Positions 54,897-63,464 of a stretch of DNA of 64,000 bases are shown piece by piece. The notes under the pieces are model-generated. The model saw only the letters and a program-made list of their open reading frames with translations, ran no database searches and was not told the DNA's origin. Source of the DNA: UBA6059 sp965227155 (GTDB lineage Bacteria; Bacteroidota; Bacteroidia; Cytophagales; Cyclobacteriaceae); assembly GCA_965227155.1 (NCBI GenBank), contig OZ245731.1, forward strand, positions 3,348,001 to 3,412,000. The letters run 5' to 3'. Made by a program: the position numbers and the translations under genes. Numbering within the stretch: position 1 is the first letter of the stretch; each line of letters begins with the position of its first letter.

Positions 54897-54990
54897 TGGG
54901 CGTGTCCCTTCGCTTTGGGCTCAGGGTCGGGCTATCCGTTTCAATCTTTGGCGTGCCGCCAAAGGATTTCCACTGCTATCCCTCACGCAG
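54897..54990. repeat. Repeat-like element between the RND pump and adaptor genes
   Basis: The 112-nt gap inside the minus-strand efflux operon contains a compact element with an imperfect 11-12 bp hairpin near 54942-54967 (TTTGGCG/CGCCAAA with a TGC loop) and the strings GGGCTATCCG and GGATTTCCACTGC. From memory these strings recur between genes in many Bacteroidota genomes; this is not checked. No ORF of its own is seen. Confidence 0.55.
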
Positions 54991-54995
54991 CGTCC

Positions 54996-56066
54996 TTAAT
55001 ATTTTATTTTGGCACCATTAAACAGTCTGCCTTCTGCGGAGGCGATATATTGCTCCTGGGCCTTTAGCCCAGCCAATATTTCTACCTCATTGCCCTCTTC
55101 ATTGCCGGTGCGTAACCAGCGGAGGATGGCCACATCATCGTTACCCACCGTGTAGATGCCTGTAAGCTGGCCTTGCTGTACAAGGGCTGACTTGGGCACT
55201 TTTATCGATTGGTTGTTGGAAGCAGCCATTGGAAATTTGGCATTCACAAACATGCCGGGCAGCATGGCTTCACCAGCTTCAGCAATGCTCACTTTCACCA
55301 TATACTGTCCACCGGTGTTTTTTGCTGAGCGGCTTACTTCGGTTACTGTACCCATTACGGATGCCTGTAGTGATTTTACCAGTACCTCCACTTCCATACC
55401 CTGGCTTACTGCTTCTATATCCGTTTCCGGTACCATCACCGAAGCTTCCAGCAGATCAGGGGCCTCCACCGTTACCAATGGCATACCGGGGTTCGCCATC
55501 ATACCTTCTTTGATGAATGTATTAGTCACAAGACCATCAAATGGCGCACGGATGTTGGTGTAGGCAAACTGTGCCATCACTTCCTGCTTCATTTGTTCTG
55601 CGGCTTCCAGGCCGGCCTTAGCCATTTCGTAGCGAGCGGTCATATCATCCAGCTCTTTTTGCGAGGCACTTTCCTGAGCAAACAGGGCCTGGAATCGCTC
55701 GTAATCTTTCTTCGCATTATTGAAGCCGGCTTGCGCCTGCATGATGCTGGCTTCCACCTGCGCCTTTTTGGCAAGTAGGTCTGCACTGTTGATGGTCAGC
55801 AACAGCTGTCCTTTTTTAACAGCATCGCCGGTTTTTACTTTCAGGTCATTCACATGACCCATCATCCGGGTGCTTACATTGGCACTTTGCACGGCCTCCA
55901 GCTGACCACTGGCGGTCATGTAGCTCTCAGCAGTTTGGGTGCTTACCTTTTTTACCGTCACCGGTATGGCGGGTAGCTCAGCCACTGTTTTCTCTTCAGG
56001 CGCACTACAGCCAGCCCAAACCAGGGTCAGCATTACGCTATAAATGATGTATTTGGTAATTGTCAT
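54996..56066 (-). CDS. RND efflux periplasmic adaptor (membrane fusion protein)
   Basis: This 356-residue protein has a lipoprotein signal (WAGCSAPEE, cysteine near residue 19) and the adaptor layout. First comes a lipoyl-type half domain (VNDLKVKTGDAVKKGQLLLTINSADL), then an alpha-hairpin (about 90-155), the second lipoyl half (FAYTNIRAPFDGLVT), and the beta-barrel and membrane-proximal domains. It links the inner-membrane RND pump to the TolC-like channel. It follows the tolC-type gene by 3 nt. Confidence 0.93.
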   Translation of the reverse strand: MTITKYIIYSVMLTLVWAGCSAPEEKTVAELPAIPVTVKKVSTQTAESYMTASGQLEAVQSANVSTRMMGHVNDLKVKTGDAVKKGQLLLTINSADLLAKKAQVEASIMQAQAGFNNAKKDYERFQALFAQESASQKELDDMTARYEMAKAGLEAAEQMKQEVMAQFAYTNIRAPFDGLVTNTFIKEGMMANPGMPLVTVEAPDLLEASVMVPETDIEAVSQGMEVEVLVKSLQASVMGTVTEVSRSAKNTGGQYMVKVSIAEAGEAMLPGMFVNAKFPMAASNNQSIKVPKSALVQQGQLTGIYTVGNDDVAILRWLRTGNEEGNEVEILAGLKAQEQYIASAEGRLFNGAKIKY

Positions 56067-56069
56067 GAT

Positions 56070-57383
56070 TTATTGTGTTAAAAATTTTAGATATAGTTTG
56101 GTGAAATTGTACTCGAATATGGATTGCAGCCACTCCATCTCTTTTTGGTAGCGCTGCGTTTCAGCCATCAGCAGGTCACTAGTTTTTTCCAGGCCTTCTT
56201 CAAAGCGGTTTTTTCTGATGCGGTAGGCTTCTTTCGATTGCTCCAGGGCCAGCGCATTATTCTTTACTTTGTTTTGGGCATCTACCAGCTTGCGGTATTG
56301 CTGGTTGACTTCCAGCTGGCTCTGCGATTTGTACTGCTCGGCCTCATTGACCGACTTTTCATATTCCAGCTTGCGCTTGGCTGTTTTCCCGATGGATTGG
56401 TAGCCATCAAAAAGGTTCCACGATAGCTGTACCCCGGCCAGGTAGCCGGTAGCACTGCCATTGAAAATTTGAGTGTCATACATCTGGTAGTTGCCAAAAG
56501 CATTCAGCCGTGGCAGAAAGCTCATTTTACCTGAGACATACATTTTCTCATAAGCCTCTTTGGTTTTTTCCATGGCCATGATGTCGGTGCGGTTTTCAGG
56601 AACTACCGGATCAATGCTGGCTTCATCCAGGCTGCGCTCCAGGGCGGCAGCAGGTTGATAAATCACTTGTCCCTGCTCCTCATTAAGTAAAAATGCCAGG
56701 TAGTCTGAAGCGTTGGCCACATTGCTTTGCGCTTCGATGCGCTGATTTCTCACTTCGTTTACCCGTACTAATACCGACAACAGGTCCGGCTTTTGAAGCA
56801 TGCCCTGGTCATAGTAATTCTGTACCAATTGCAGGTTGGCCTCTGCGGTGGCTACCGCTTTGTTCAGCACCTCTATGCCCTGGTAAGCCAGCTGCAGTTG
56901 CATGTAGGCTTTGTTCACTTCCAGCTCCAGGTATTCCTTGGTGCGATTGGCTTGCAGTTGGTAAGCTTCCATCTTAGAGCGGGCCGCCTGCCTTTCAAAT
57001 AAGCCATCAACATTGAGCAGCGGCTGGCGTACTTCTATCTGTGTAGCGAATGTGTTGATCCGAGCGGGATCGTTGAGTAATGCTGGATTGAAGTCCTCCG
57101 GGGTTAGCCGCTCCTGGTTAAGCTTAAAGCCAAAAGCCATCAGCGGGTTGGTTGTGGTCATGGCCGTGTGCGACACTGCCACCTGTGGTAGGAATACTGC
57201 ATTGGACTGCTGGTAATCTGCTTTGGCTTCCTCAAAAGACTGCTCAGCGATCCTTGCCTGCAAGTTCTTGGTTTTGATTTGGGCGATCAGCTCCTCTGCG
57301 CTGATCTGTAGGGTGTCCTGCGCGAGGGCAATTGGCCCCAGCAGCAGCCCTAAAAGTATGGTTATGATAAATGGTCTTTGCAT
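56070..57383 (-). CDS. TolC family outer-membrane efflux channel
   Basis: This protein of about 437 residues has a signal peptide (ending IALAQ) and two OEP-type repeats rich in long helices. The typical patterns are AQIKTKNLQARIAEQSFEEAK and the closing LMAETQRYQKEMEWLQSIFEYNFTKLYLKFLTQ region. It forms the outer-membrane channel of the efflux complex. A start at 57383 is chosen over 57413 and 57407 because a likely -7 promoter box covers 57411-57418. It is the first gene of the operon. Confidence 0.92.
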   Translation of the reverse strand: MQRPFIITILLGLLLGPIALAQDTLQISAEELIAQIKTKNLQARIAEQSFEEAKADYQQSNAVFLPQVAVSHTAMTTTNPLMAFGFKLNQERLTPEDFNPALLNDPARINTFATQIEVRQPLLNVDGLFERQAARSKMEAYQLQANRTKEYLELEVNKAYMQLQLAYQGIEVLNKAVATAEANLQLVQNYYDQGMLQKPDLLSVLVRVNEVRNQRIEAQSNVANASDYLAFLLNEEQGQVIYQPAAALERSLDEASIDPVVPENRTDIMAMEKTKEAYEKMYVSGKMSFLPRLNAFGNYQMYDTQIFNGSATGYLAGVQLSWNLFDGYQSIGKTAKRKLEYEKSVNEAEQYKSQSQLEVNQQYRKLVDAQNKVKNNALALEQSKEAYRIRKNRFEEGLEKTSDLLMAETQRYQKEMEWLQSIFEYNFTKLYLKFLTQ

Positions 57384-57410
57384 TGCGTACATTTTGTTGA
57401 AATACATGAT

Positions 57411-57418
57411 CAAAAGTA
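57411..57418 (-). promoter_or_regulatory. Likely -7 box of the efflux operon
   Basis: CAAAAGTA on the plus strand reads TACTTTTG on the minus strand, a full TAnnTTTG match. Transcription would start near 57405, giving a 20-22 nt leader to the ATG at 57383. There is no TTTG at -33; a perfect dyad (57440-57455) sits there instead. Confidence 0.5.
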
Positions 57419-57439
57419 CGCGGGGGGTAAGCAGCAGTT

Positions 57440-57455
57440 GGTAACATTGGTTACC
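57440..57455. promoter_or_regulatory. Operator-like dyad 1 (GTAAC-N4-GTTAC)
   Basis: GGTAAC, four spacer bases (ATTG) and GTTACC form a perfect 6-4-6 inverted repeat. Its centre is about 42 bp upstream of the predicted transcription start. It shares the GTAAC-N4-GTTAC core with dyad 2. Confidence 0.6.
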
Positions 57456-57490
57456 GTAAAATCTTTATTTATAGTCGATACAGGCCGATT

Positions 57491-57506
57491 TGTAACCTGG
57501 GTTACA
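57491..57506. promoter_or_regulatory. Operator-like dyad 2 (GTAAC-N4-GTTAC)
   Basis: TGTAAC, four spacer bases (CTGG) and GTTACA form a perfect 6-4-6 inverted repeat, centred 51 bp from dyad 1, about five helical turns. Both sites would face the same side of the DNA. Confidence 0.6.
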
Positions 57507-57574
57507 TTCGAAGTGCATGGAAGCAATTGTATTATCTATCTTACTTTCGCCACAAATTTCCCCCGTGGCCTGTG

Positions 57575-57725
57575 GCACACAGGTCACAATCAAACATCAG
57601 TACTCCATTAAATTATAGATGGTTTGTGAGTCACAAACCATGGGATAGCACACAGGTCACAATCAAAAATCTATTGATTAATGAATCATTACATTTTCAG
57701 ATGGTTTGTGAGCCACAAACCATGG
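57575..57725. repeat. Tandem composite repeat, two units
   Basis: Two units follow one another. Each has a 20-nt element A (GCACACAGGTCACAATCAAA at 57575-57594 and 57648-57667) and a 23-nt near-palindrome B (ATGGTTTGTGA at its start; 57619-57641 and 57701-57723). Element A copies are identical; B copies differ only at the central base. Element A copy 1 is preceded by an inverted near-copy at 57565-57574. No ORF is supported here. Confidence 0.85.
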
Positions 57726-57863
57726 ATTAGGCTACAAACTCAAGAATAGATCATAGTCCCGCTGAGGCTCTAGTTATTGGTTTTACAGTAAATGGACATA
57801 AAGCACAGGAGGAAATTGCACCTCCATTTCAAACTTTCCCATTAGCTTTAAGATCAAATTCGC

Positions 57864-58571
57864 ATGATGATGAGAGTACTTATGGTATTGCTGATGGGGT
57901 TATTTTCCTGTCAATCTTCCGAAAATGATCAAACTATGGATAATCAAGAAACTACGCCATCAATGCCGCTGACTTACCTGGCACTCGGCGATTCCTATAC
58001 CATCGGAGAGGCAGTGGCTAAGGAAGAACGCTGGCCCATTCAGTTGGTAAGCCGGCTCAACGAGTCAGATATTGCAGTCAGTAAGCCGGATATTGTAGCC
58101 GTAACGGGCTGGACTACCGATGAGCTCAAAGCCGGCATTGAGAATGCCCAGCTGGCAGAGGAATATGACCTGGTATCGCTCCTGATTGGTGTCAACAACC
58201 AATACCGGGGCTACCCTTTAGATGAGTATAAGCTGGAGTTTGAAGAACTACTGAATACAGCCATTCAGTTTGCAGGTGGAGAAAAGGATAGGGTTTTCGT
58301 TGTTTCTATTCCGGATTATGGTGTTACACCCTTCGGTCAGGGTAAAGATCCCGAAAAGATTGCAAGCGAGCTGGAGCTATTTAATGCTGCCAATAAAAGT
58401 ATAACCGCTACTTATGGCATCCAATATTTTGATATTACACCCGTTTCTAAAACAGCTTTTGGGGTTGATTCCTTAACAGCATCTGATGGTTTGCATCCGA
58501 GTGGGGCAATGTACAGTCTGTGGGTTGACATTATTTATCCTGGGATTAAATCCAAACTAGAGGTAGAATAA
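57864..58571 (+). CDS. SGNH/GDSL hydrolase family lipoprotein
   Basis: This 235-residue protein has a lipoprotein signal (cysteine 16 in LFSCQ) and an SGNH hydrolase domain. Block I is LALGDSYTIG with the nucleophile Ser44. Block III appears as IGVNNQYRG, where an asparagine follows the glycine. Block V is SDGLHPSG, with the catalytic aspartate and histidine. Such enzymes hydrolyse esters or deacetylate glycans; the substrate is unknown. The gene stands alone. Confidence 0.9.
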   Translation: MMMRVLMVLLMGLFSCQSSENDQTMDNQETTPSMPLTYLALGDSYTIGEAVAKEERWPIQLVSRLNESDIAVSKPDIVAVTGWTTDELKAGIENAQLAEEYDLVSLLIGVNNQYRGYPLDEYKLEFEELLNTAIQFAGGEKDRVFVVSIPDYGVTPFGQGKDPEKIASELELFNAANKSITATYGIQYFDITPVSKTAFGVDSLTASDGLHPSGAMYSLWVDIIYPGIKSKLEVE

Positions 58572-58688
58572 TCCATTTCTGCAGGCTTGGTTTGGTTGTA
58601 AACCTTAGATTCTTTGGTTTTTGTGAGATTATTAGCTAATAAATTTTAATCTTTATAGCTGCTAAAGGTGTGCCATTAGCGTAGGTGT

Positions 58689-59501
58689 ATGTATAAAGTC
58701 TTTCAGGTAGTAGTGTGTTGTGTGATTTTGCTTACCTCATGTAAGGATAAGATCATTTGCCCTGCCTTCCAGAGTACCTATATTCTGGATGACTCTACCC
58801 GTACAGCCTATTTTTCTTATGCCTGGAAGCTGGATGAAGCAGAGCGCCAGGAATTCATCGACATGGGTTATGGCAGTGGCGCTACAACTAACACCGAGAT
58901 TGTAGAAGATACACAACCATTGGATACCAGCGCCAGCCCAATAGCTGAAGCCCCCATGATGGAGTATTTTGCATATGCGGAGGAATATGTGGTTGATCCT
59001 TATCCTGTAAAGAAAAATAAATACGGCATCATGAAGTTGCCGCCTTTTATCTACAAAAACTATCTCCTAAAAATGGCACCTATGGAGAATGTACTAGGAC
59101 CGGAAGAGGAAGAGCCTGAGATTATGGATGAAGGTGAATTTGTAGCGGAGGATTTTGTGGAAACCGATTCTTTGGCTGAGGGAGAAGAAATACCAGTGGC
59201 CCTGCAAGATGAAGAAGAAACGGAAGAGCAGGAGCAACGGTATTTATTTGAGTACGATCCAAAAGATGATTTCAATGTCGACCAGGAATATTACAACAAA
59301 TATTTTGGTGAGCTGTTCATAGACAATAGCCCTCCGGAACCTGAAGAGGAGGAAATCACTGAGGAAGAGATGGAATCTGATACCACAGCGACCAAGAAAA
59401 AAGGATTGTTTGGAGGTGGCCTCTTTGGTAAAAAGAAGAAGGATCAGGAAGAGGAGGATGAAGATACTGAAGATGAAGACCCTGAGGAGGATCCTGAATA
59501 A
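58689..59501 (+). CDS. Acidic lipoprotein of unknown function
   Basis: This 270-residue protein has a lipoprotein signal (LLTSCKD, cysteine near residue 18). A short conserved-looking N-terminal part (ICPAFQSTYILDD, TAYFSYAWKL) leads into a region dominated by glutamate and aspartate. The last 50 residues combine GLFGGGLFGKKKK with a tail that is almost wholly acidic. It resembles conserved Cytophagales lipoproteins that I cannot name. It may bind cations or interact with surface proteins; this is not shown. Confidence 0.6.
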   Translation: MYKVFQVVVCCVILLTSCKDKIICPAFQSTYILDDSTRTAYFSYAWKLDEAERQEFIDMGYGSGATTNTEIVEDTQPLDTSASPIAEAPMMEYFAYAEEYVVDPYPVKKNKYGIMKLPPFIYKNYLLKMAPMENVLGPEEEEPEIMDEGEFVAEDFVETDSLAEGEEIPVALQDEEETEEQEQRYLFEYDPKDDFNVDQEYYNKYFGELFIDNSPPEPEEEEITEEEMESDTTATKKKGLFGGGLFGKKKKDQEEEDEDTEDEDPEEDPE

Positions 59502-59552
59502 CTTCTTCTCTCAATCAATTTTTTTAAGTTTTACTTCGAAAGAAGATTACCC

Positions 59553-59570
59553 GTCCCGATCGCTCGGGAC
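59553..59570. repeat. Short perfect hairpin (REP-like)
   Basis: GTCCCGA at 59553-59559 pairs with TCGGGAC at 59564-59570 over a TCGC loop. It lies between the acidic lipoprotein gene and the convergent leuS gene; it is not followed by a T run, so it is more likely a dispersed repeat than a terminator. Confidence 0.65.
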
Positions 59571-59650
59571 TGGTAATGACGGCTGCTTATATTTTCATTC
59601 TTGCTTTAGATCCTATTGCTCCGTACAATGGAACTATCTACATATAAATA

Positions 59651-62374
59651 TTAGATCACCACATTCACGATTTTCTTAGGCACTATGATCACCTTTTTCG
59701 GTGGTTTGCCATCGGTCCATTTCTGGATGGTATCGGAATCCAACACAGCTTTTTGAATTTCAGCTTGTGGGGTATCTACCGCAAAGGTCATCTTAGCCCT
59801 GAGTTTACCATTGACCATAATCGGATATTCAAATGCATCCTCTTGCAGATACTGCTCATCAAAGGCAGGCATGCTGGCATAAGTAATGGAGTCTTCATGC
59901 CCAAGTTTATGCCAAAGCTCCTCGGCAATGTGTGGGGCAAAGGGTGCGAGCAAGATGCTCAACGGCTCCAATATTTCCCGCTTATGACATTTCAGGCTGG
60001 TTAGTTCATTGACTGTAATCATAAAATTACTGACAGCTGTATTGAGCGATAGCCTTTCTATATCATCTGCCGTTTTCTTGATGGCCTTGTGCAATACCTT
60101 CAGCTCTTCTTTGGAAGGCTTTTCATCGTTTACGATCAGATTGTTGTCATTATCATGGAACAGGTTCCAGGTTTTACGAATGAACTTAAACACCCCATCA
60201 ATACCGTTGGTGTTCCAGGGTTTGTTTTGCTCCAGCGGCCCAAGGAACATTTCGTACATACGCATGCAATCGGCACCATATTTCTCAATAATGTCATCAG
60301 GATTGACCACATTCATCTTGGATTTGGACATTTTCTCCACTTCCACACCGCATACATACTGACCATCCTCTAATATGAACTCAGCATTTTTATAATCGGG
60401 ACTTGATTGCTTCAAAGCTTCTGTGTCGAGAATGTCATTGGTGACAAGCGCCACATCCACATGGAGCGGTGTTACCTCATATTCATTCCTAAGGTTATAG
60501 CTTACATATTTATTTTCGCCTTTGATACGGTAGATAAAATTTGATCTACCCTGGATCATACCTTGATTGACCAGCTTTTGGAATGGCTCCCTCGTAGGTA
60601 CCACGCCCAGGTCAAATAATACTTTGTGCCAGAATCTTGCGTACAATAAATGCAATACCGCATGCTCTGCACCACCCACATAAAGATCTACGGGTGTCCA
60701 GTATTTTAGAGCTTCATCCTCAGCCAATTTGTCTGTATTCCAGGGCTGTAGGTAGCGCAAATAATACCAGCAGCTGCCAGCCCATTGTGGCATGGTGTTC
60801 GTTTCGCGCTGGGATGGTTTTCCAGTTTCGGGATCAACCGTGTTGACCCATTCCTGGTTGCGTGCCAATGGTGAGCTGCCATCTTCTGCCGGTTTGTAAG
60901 CATCTACCTCGGGCAAAGTGACCGGCAGCTGATCCTCAGGCACCGATTTGATCTCCCCATCTTCTGTGTGGATGACGGGAATTGGCTCTCCCCAGTACCG
61001 CTGACGGGTAAATACCCAATCACGAAGCTTGTAGTTTACAGAGGCCTTACCTGTACCTTCTTTTTCCAATCGCTCGATGACTGTAGCTTTAAAATCCTGG
61101 CTCTGCATACCATCATTTTCACCGGAGTTGATCACAATACCATGTGCAGCAAAGGCCTCTTCTAAGCTATCTTTCTCTTTTCCATCGTCAGAAATCACTT
61201 GCCTGATAGGAATATCAAATTTCTGTGCAAACTCGAAATCCCGCTGGTCATGACCAGGCACTGCCATTACTGCCCCGGTACCATAAGAAACCAACACATA
61301 ATCTGAGATCCATACAGGGACTTTCTCGCCACTCAAAGGATTGATTACAAACCCACCGGTGAATACACCAGTCTTTGTTTTGTCCAGTTCCTGTCGCTCA
61401 AGGTCACTTTTGTTCGCAGCAGCTTCCTGATAGGCTTTTACTGCTTTAGCATTTTCAGGAGTGGTAATTTTATCTACCAAATGATGCTCCGGTGCCAATG
61501 TGAGATAGGTAACACCGTAAATCGTATCGGGCCTTGTGGTGAATACCTCAATTTTTTCTTCCAGACCGGCTACAGCAAAGCTGATTTCAGCACCAACAGA
61601 CCTTCCAATCCAATTTTTCTGAGATAATTTGATGGATTCCGGCCAATCCAGGTCATCTAAATCTTCCAATAGGCGATCAGCATATTTGGTGATGCGCATC
61701 ATCCACTGGCGCATCGGTTTGCGTATGACCGGGTGGCCCCCACGCTCGCTAACACCACCGATAACCTCTTCGTTTGCCAATACCGTACCAAGTGCCGGGC
61801 ACCAGTTTACAGCCACCTCATCCTGATAAGTCAGGCGATGGTCATTGATGTATTGTCTTTTTTCGGATTCACTTAAGCCTTCAGGAATCGGCAATTCGCT
61901 GATCGGTTTAGCTTTCTTTTCCTTTTCATCAAAATAGCTATTGAAAAGCTTCAGGAATATCCACTGGGTCCATTTGTAATAGGTAGGATCACTGGTACGC
62001 ACCTCCTTTTCCCAGTCGTAGCTAAAGCCAAGAATGCTCAGTTGCTCTTTGAATCGCTTGATATTATTGGCCGTGGTAACAGCAGGATGCTGACCTGTTT
62101 TAATGGCATACTGCTCTGCGGGCAGGCCAAAGCTGTCAAAGCCCATAGGGTGCAATACATTGAAGCCTTTGAGCCTCTTGTAGCGAGCGATGATATCCGT
62201 AGCGATATAGCCCAGCGGGTGGCCTACATGTAGTCCGGCTCCAGAAGGATAAGGAAACATGTCCAGCACATAATACTTTGGTTTGCCGGGTTCTTCTCGG
62301 GTTTGAAACACTTTATGGTCAGCCCAGTACTGCTGCCATTTTTTCTCGATCTCGCTGAATTGATATTCCGCCAT
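59651..62374 (-). CDS. leuS: Leucyl-tRNA synthetase
   Basis: This 907-residue class I aminoacyl-tRNA synthetase charges tRNA-Leu with leucine. The HIGH motif is H49VGH52 in PSGAGLHVGHPLGY, and the KMSKS motif begins at residue 681 (EKMSKSKMN). Between them is the editing domain (about residues 225-420), with TTRPDTIYGVTYL and the conserved GTGAVMAVPGHD. The anticodon-binding and C-terminal domains follow. Length and order match bacterial LeuS. A weak promoter box lies 29 nt upstream of the start. Confidence 0.97.
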   Translation of the reverse strand: MAEYQFSEIEKKWQQYWADHKVFQTREEPGKPKYYVLDMFPYPSGAGLHVGHPLGYIATDIIARYKRLKGFNVLHPMGFDSFGLPAEQYAIKTGQHPAVTTANNIKRFKEQLSILGFSYDWEKEVRTSDPTYYKWTQWIFLKLFNSYFDEKEKKAKPISELPIPEGLSESEKRQYINDHRLTYQDEVAVNWCPALGTVLANEEVIGGVSERGGHPVIRKPMRQWMMRITKYADRLLEDLDDLDWPESIKLSQKNWIGRSVGAEISFAVAGLEEKIEVFTTRPDTIYGVTYLTLAPEHHLVDKITTPENAKAVKAYQEAAANKSDLERQELDKTKTGVFTGGFVINPLSGEKVPVWISDYVLVSYGTGAVMAVPGHDQRDFEFAQKFDIPIRQVISDDGKEKDSLEEAFAAHGIVINSGENDGMQSQDFKATVIERLEKEGTGKASVNYKLRDWVFTRQRYWGEPIPVIHTEDGEIKSVPEDQLPVTLPEVDAYKPAEDGSSPLARNQEWVNTVDPETGKPSQRETNTMPQWAGSCWYYLRYLQPWNTDKLAEDEALKYWTPVDLYVGGAEHAVLHLLYARFWHKVLFDLGVVPTREPFQKLVNQGMIQGRSNFIYRIKGENKYVSYNLRNEYEVTPLHVDVALVTNDILDTEALKQSSPDYKNAEFILEDGQYVCGVEVEKMSKSKMNVVNPDDIIEKYGADCMRMYEMFLGPLEQNKPWNTNGIDGVFKFIRKTWNLFHDNDNNLIVNDEKPSKEELKVLHKAIKKTADDIERLSLNTAVSNFMITVNELTSLKCHKREILEPLSILLAPFAPHIAEELWHKLGHEDSITYASMPAFDEQYLQEDAFEYPIMVNGKLRAKMTFAVDTPQAEIQKAVLDSDTIQKWTDGKPPKKVIIVPKKIVNVVI

Positions 62375-62402
62375 TTGCTACTCAGTATTAATTTAAGGAG
62401 GG

Positions 62403-62410
62403 CAAAATTA
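62403..62410 (-). promoter_or_regulatory. Possible -7 promoter box for leuS
   Basis: CAAAATTA on the plus strand is TAATTTTG on the minus strand, a full TAnnTTTG match, giving a leader of about 22 nt before the leuS ATG. No TTTG is found at the usual -33 distance. Confidence 0.4.
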
Positions 62411-62516
62411 AGTTTTTAAAGGCACAATAGCAGAGCAATGAAAAAAATATAGAAACGATGGAAACCTCCTTTGGGACGCTGCGTCTTTAGCTAGAAATCA
62501 ACAATCAAAAACTCAA

Positions 62517-63389
62517 ATGCGACGTATTTTATTTTTTATTTTTTCCTGTGCCCTGGCCTTAAATGTGCAGGGCCAGCAAGTTGAGGAGAATACCGATAGT
62601 TTACGGAATTCACCTAAGTCCAGCCTTGACTCCCTCATCAATGACGCACCTGTATTTCAACCCACTGAAGATCCTGCTGATAAAGTGGAGGTAAGAACCA
62701 TCGAAGTGGAGGCCCCTGAAAACGAACCCGAAGAGATGCCAAGGGTATACAGCTTCGAAGATGACAGTGAGGTCGTTAAAACGGTGGTTTACAGATCACG
62801 AGACAGAGGCAGGCACAATCGGGACCGAGGTAAAGATGAAATCAGAACACTAGCCGGTAGTATGGACCACAGCGGAGGCTTTGGTGCCCTTACTTTCAAG
62901 TCCACCAGTTTCAGGGATGAAGCTACGGTATTGATGGGGTTGCGTGGGGGCTGGATCATCAACAGAAGCCTGGCAGTAGGACTGGAAGGCCATGGCATCA
63001 TACCTACAGTAAAGTACAATGACATTCCGAACGTTTTGAACAGCAGGGTGTTGGCCCTTGGCGGCTATGGAGGCCTCTTTCTGGAGCCCATATTCTTCTC
63101 CAATCAGGTGATCCATTTTACATTTCCGGTTTCAGCAGGTGCCGGATGGATAGGCTTTGAAGAAGACTGGGAGAATAATTTCAATAACTCCATTAGCGGG
63201 TTAATTGATGAAGATGTGTTTTGGTATATAGAGCCGGGTGCAGCATTGGAAGTTAACCTGGCAAGAAACTTTAGATTGAATATGGGTATGAGTCGACGGT
63301 TTACTCAGGATTTGGAATTGGTCAATACAGAAGAAAATGATTTTGATGATTGGAACTTCTTCCTGACATTAAAAATAGGCTCATTTTAG
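62517..63389 (+). CDS. Putative outer-membrane beta-barrel protein
   Basis: This 290-residue protein has a signal peptide (ending LNVQGQ) and a charged, probably disordered part (about 20-115, acidic, then the basic stretch RSRDRGRHNRDRGK). The last 170 residues are beta-rich and look like an eight-stranded outer-membrane barrel (GFGALTFKSTSF, then alternating aromatic strands ending FFLTLKIGSF). I do not recognise the family. The gene is followed by a terminator, then the DUF6702-like gene. Confidence 0.65.
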   Translation: MRRILFFIFSCALALNVQGQQVEENTDSLRNSPKSSLDSLINDAPVFQPTEDPADKVEVRTIEVEAPENEPEEMPRVYSFEDDSEVVKTVVYRSRDRGRHNRDRGKDEIRTLAGSMDHSGGFGALTFKSTSFRDEATVLMGLRGGWIINRSLAVGLEGHGIIPTVKYNDIPNVLNSRVLALGGYGGLFLEPIFFSNQVIHFTFPVSAGAGWIGFEEDWENNFNNSISGLIDEDVFWYIEPGAALEVNLARNFRLNMGMSRRFTQDLELVNTEENDFDDWNFFLTLKIGSF

Positions 63390-63418
63390 GTTGGTTTACT
63401 TTTTATAGATGATTAAAT

Positions 63419-63444
63419 GGCCCTGAAGTATCGGGGCTTTTTTT
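63419..63444 (+). terminator. Rho-independent terminator after the barrel-protein gene
   Basis: GCCCT at 63420-63424 pairs with GGGGC at 63433-63437 and is followed by seven T residues to 63444. The stem is short but the T run is strong. Confidence 0.7.
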
Positions 63445-63464
63445 GTTTCCATTATTTTTAGGCA

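Noticed and set aside
57440..57506. Chance occurrence of the two dyads
   Set aside because: Two perfect 12-of-12 arm matches with the same core within 70 bp and aligned on the helix are unlikely by chance, so they were kept as a finding.
57527..57730. Short open frames across the composite repeat
   Set aside because: They follow the repeat units and carry no protein features.
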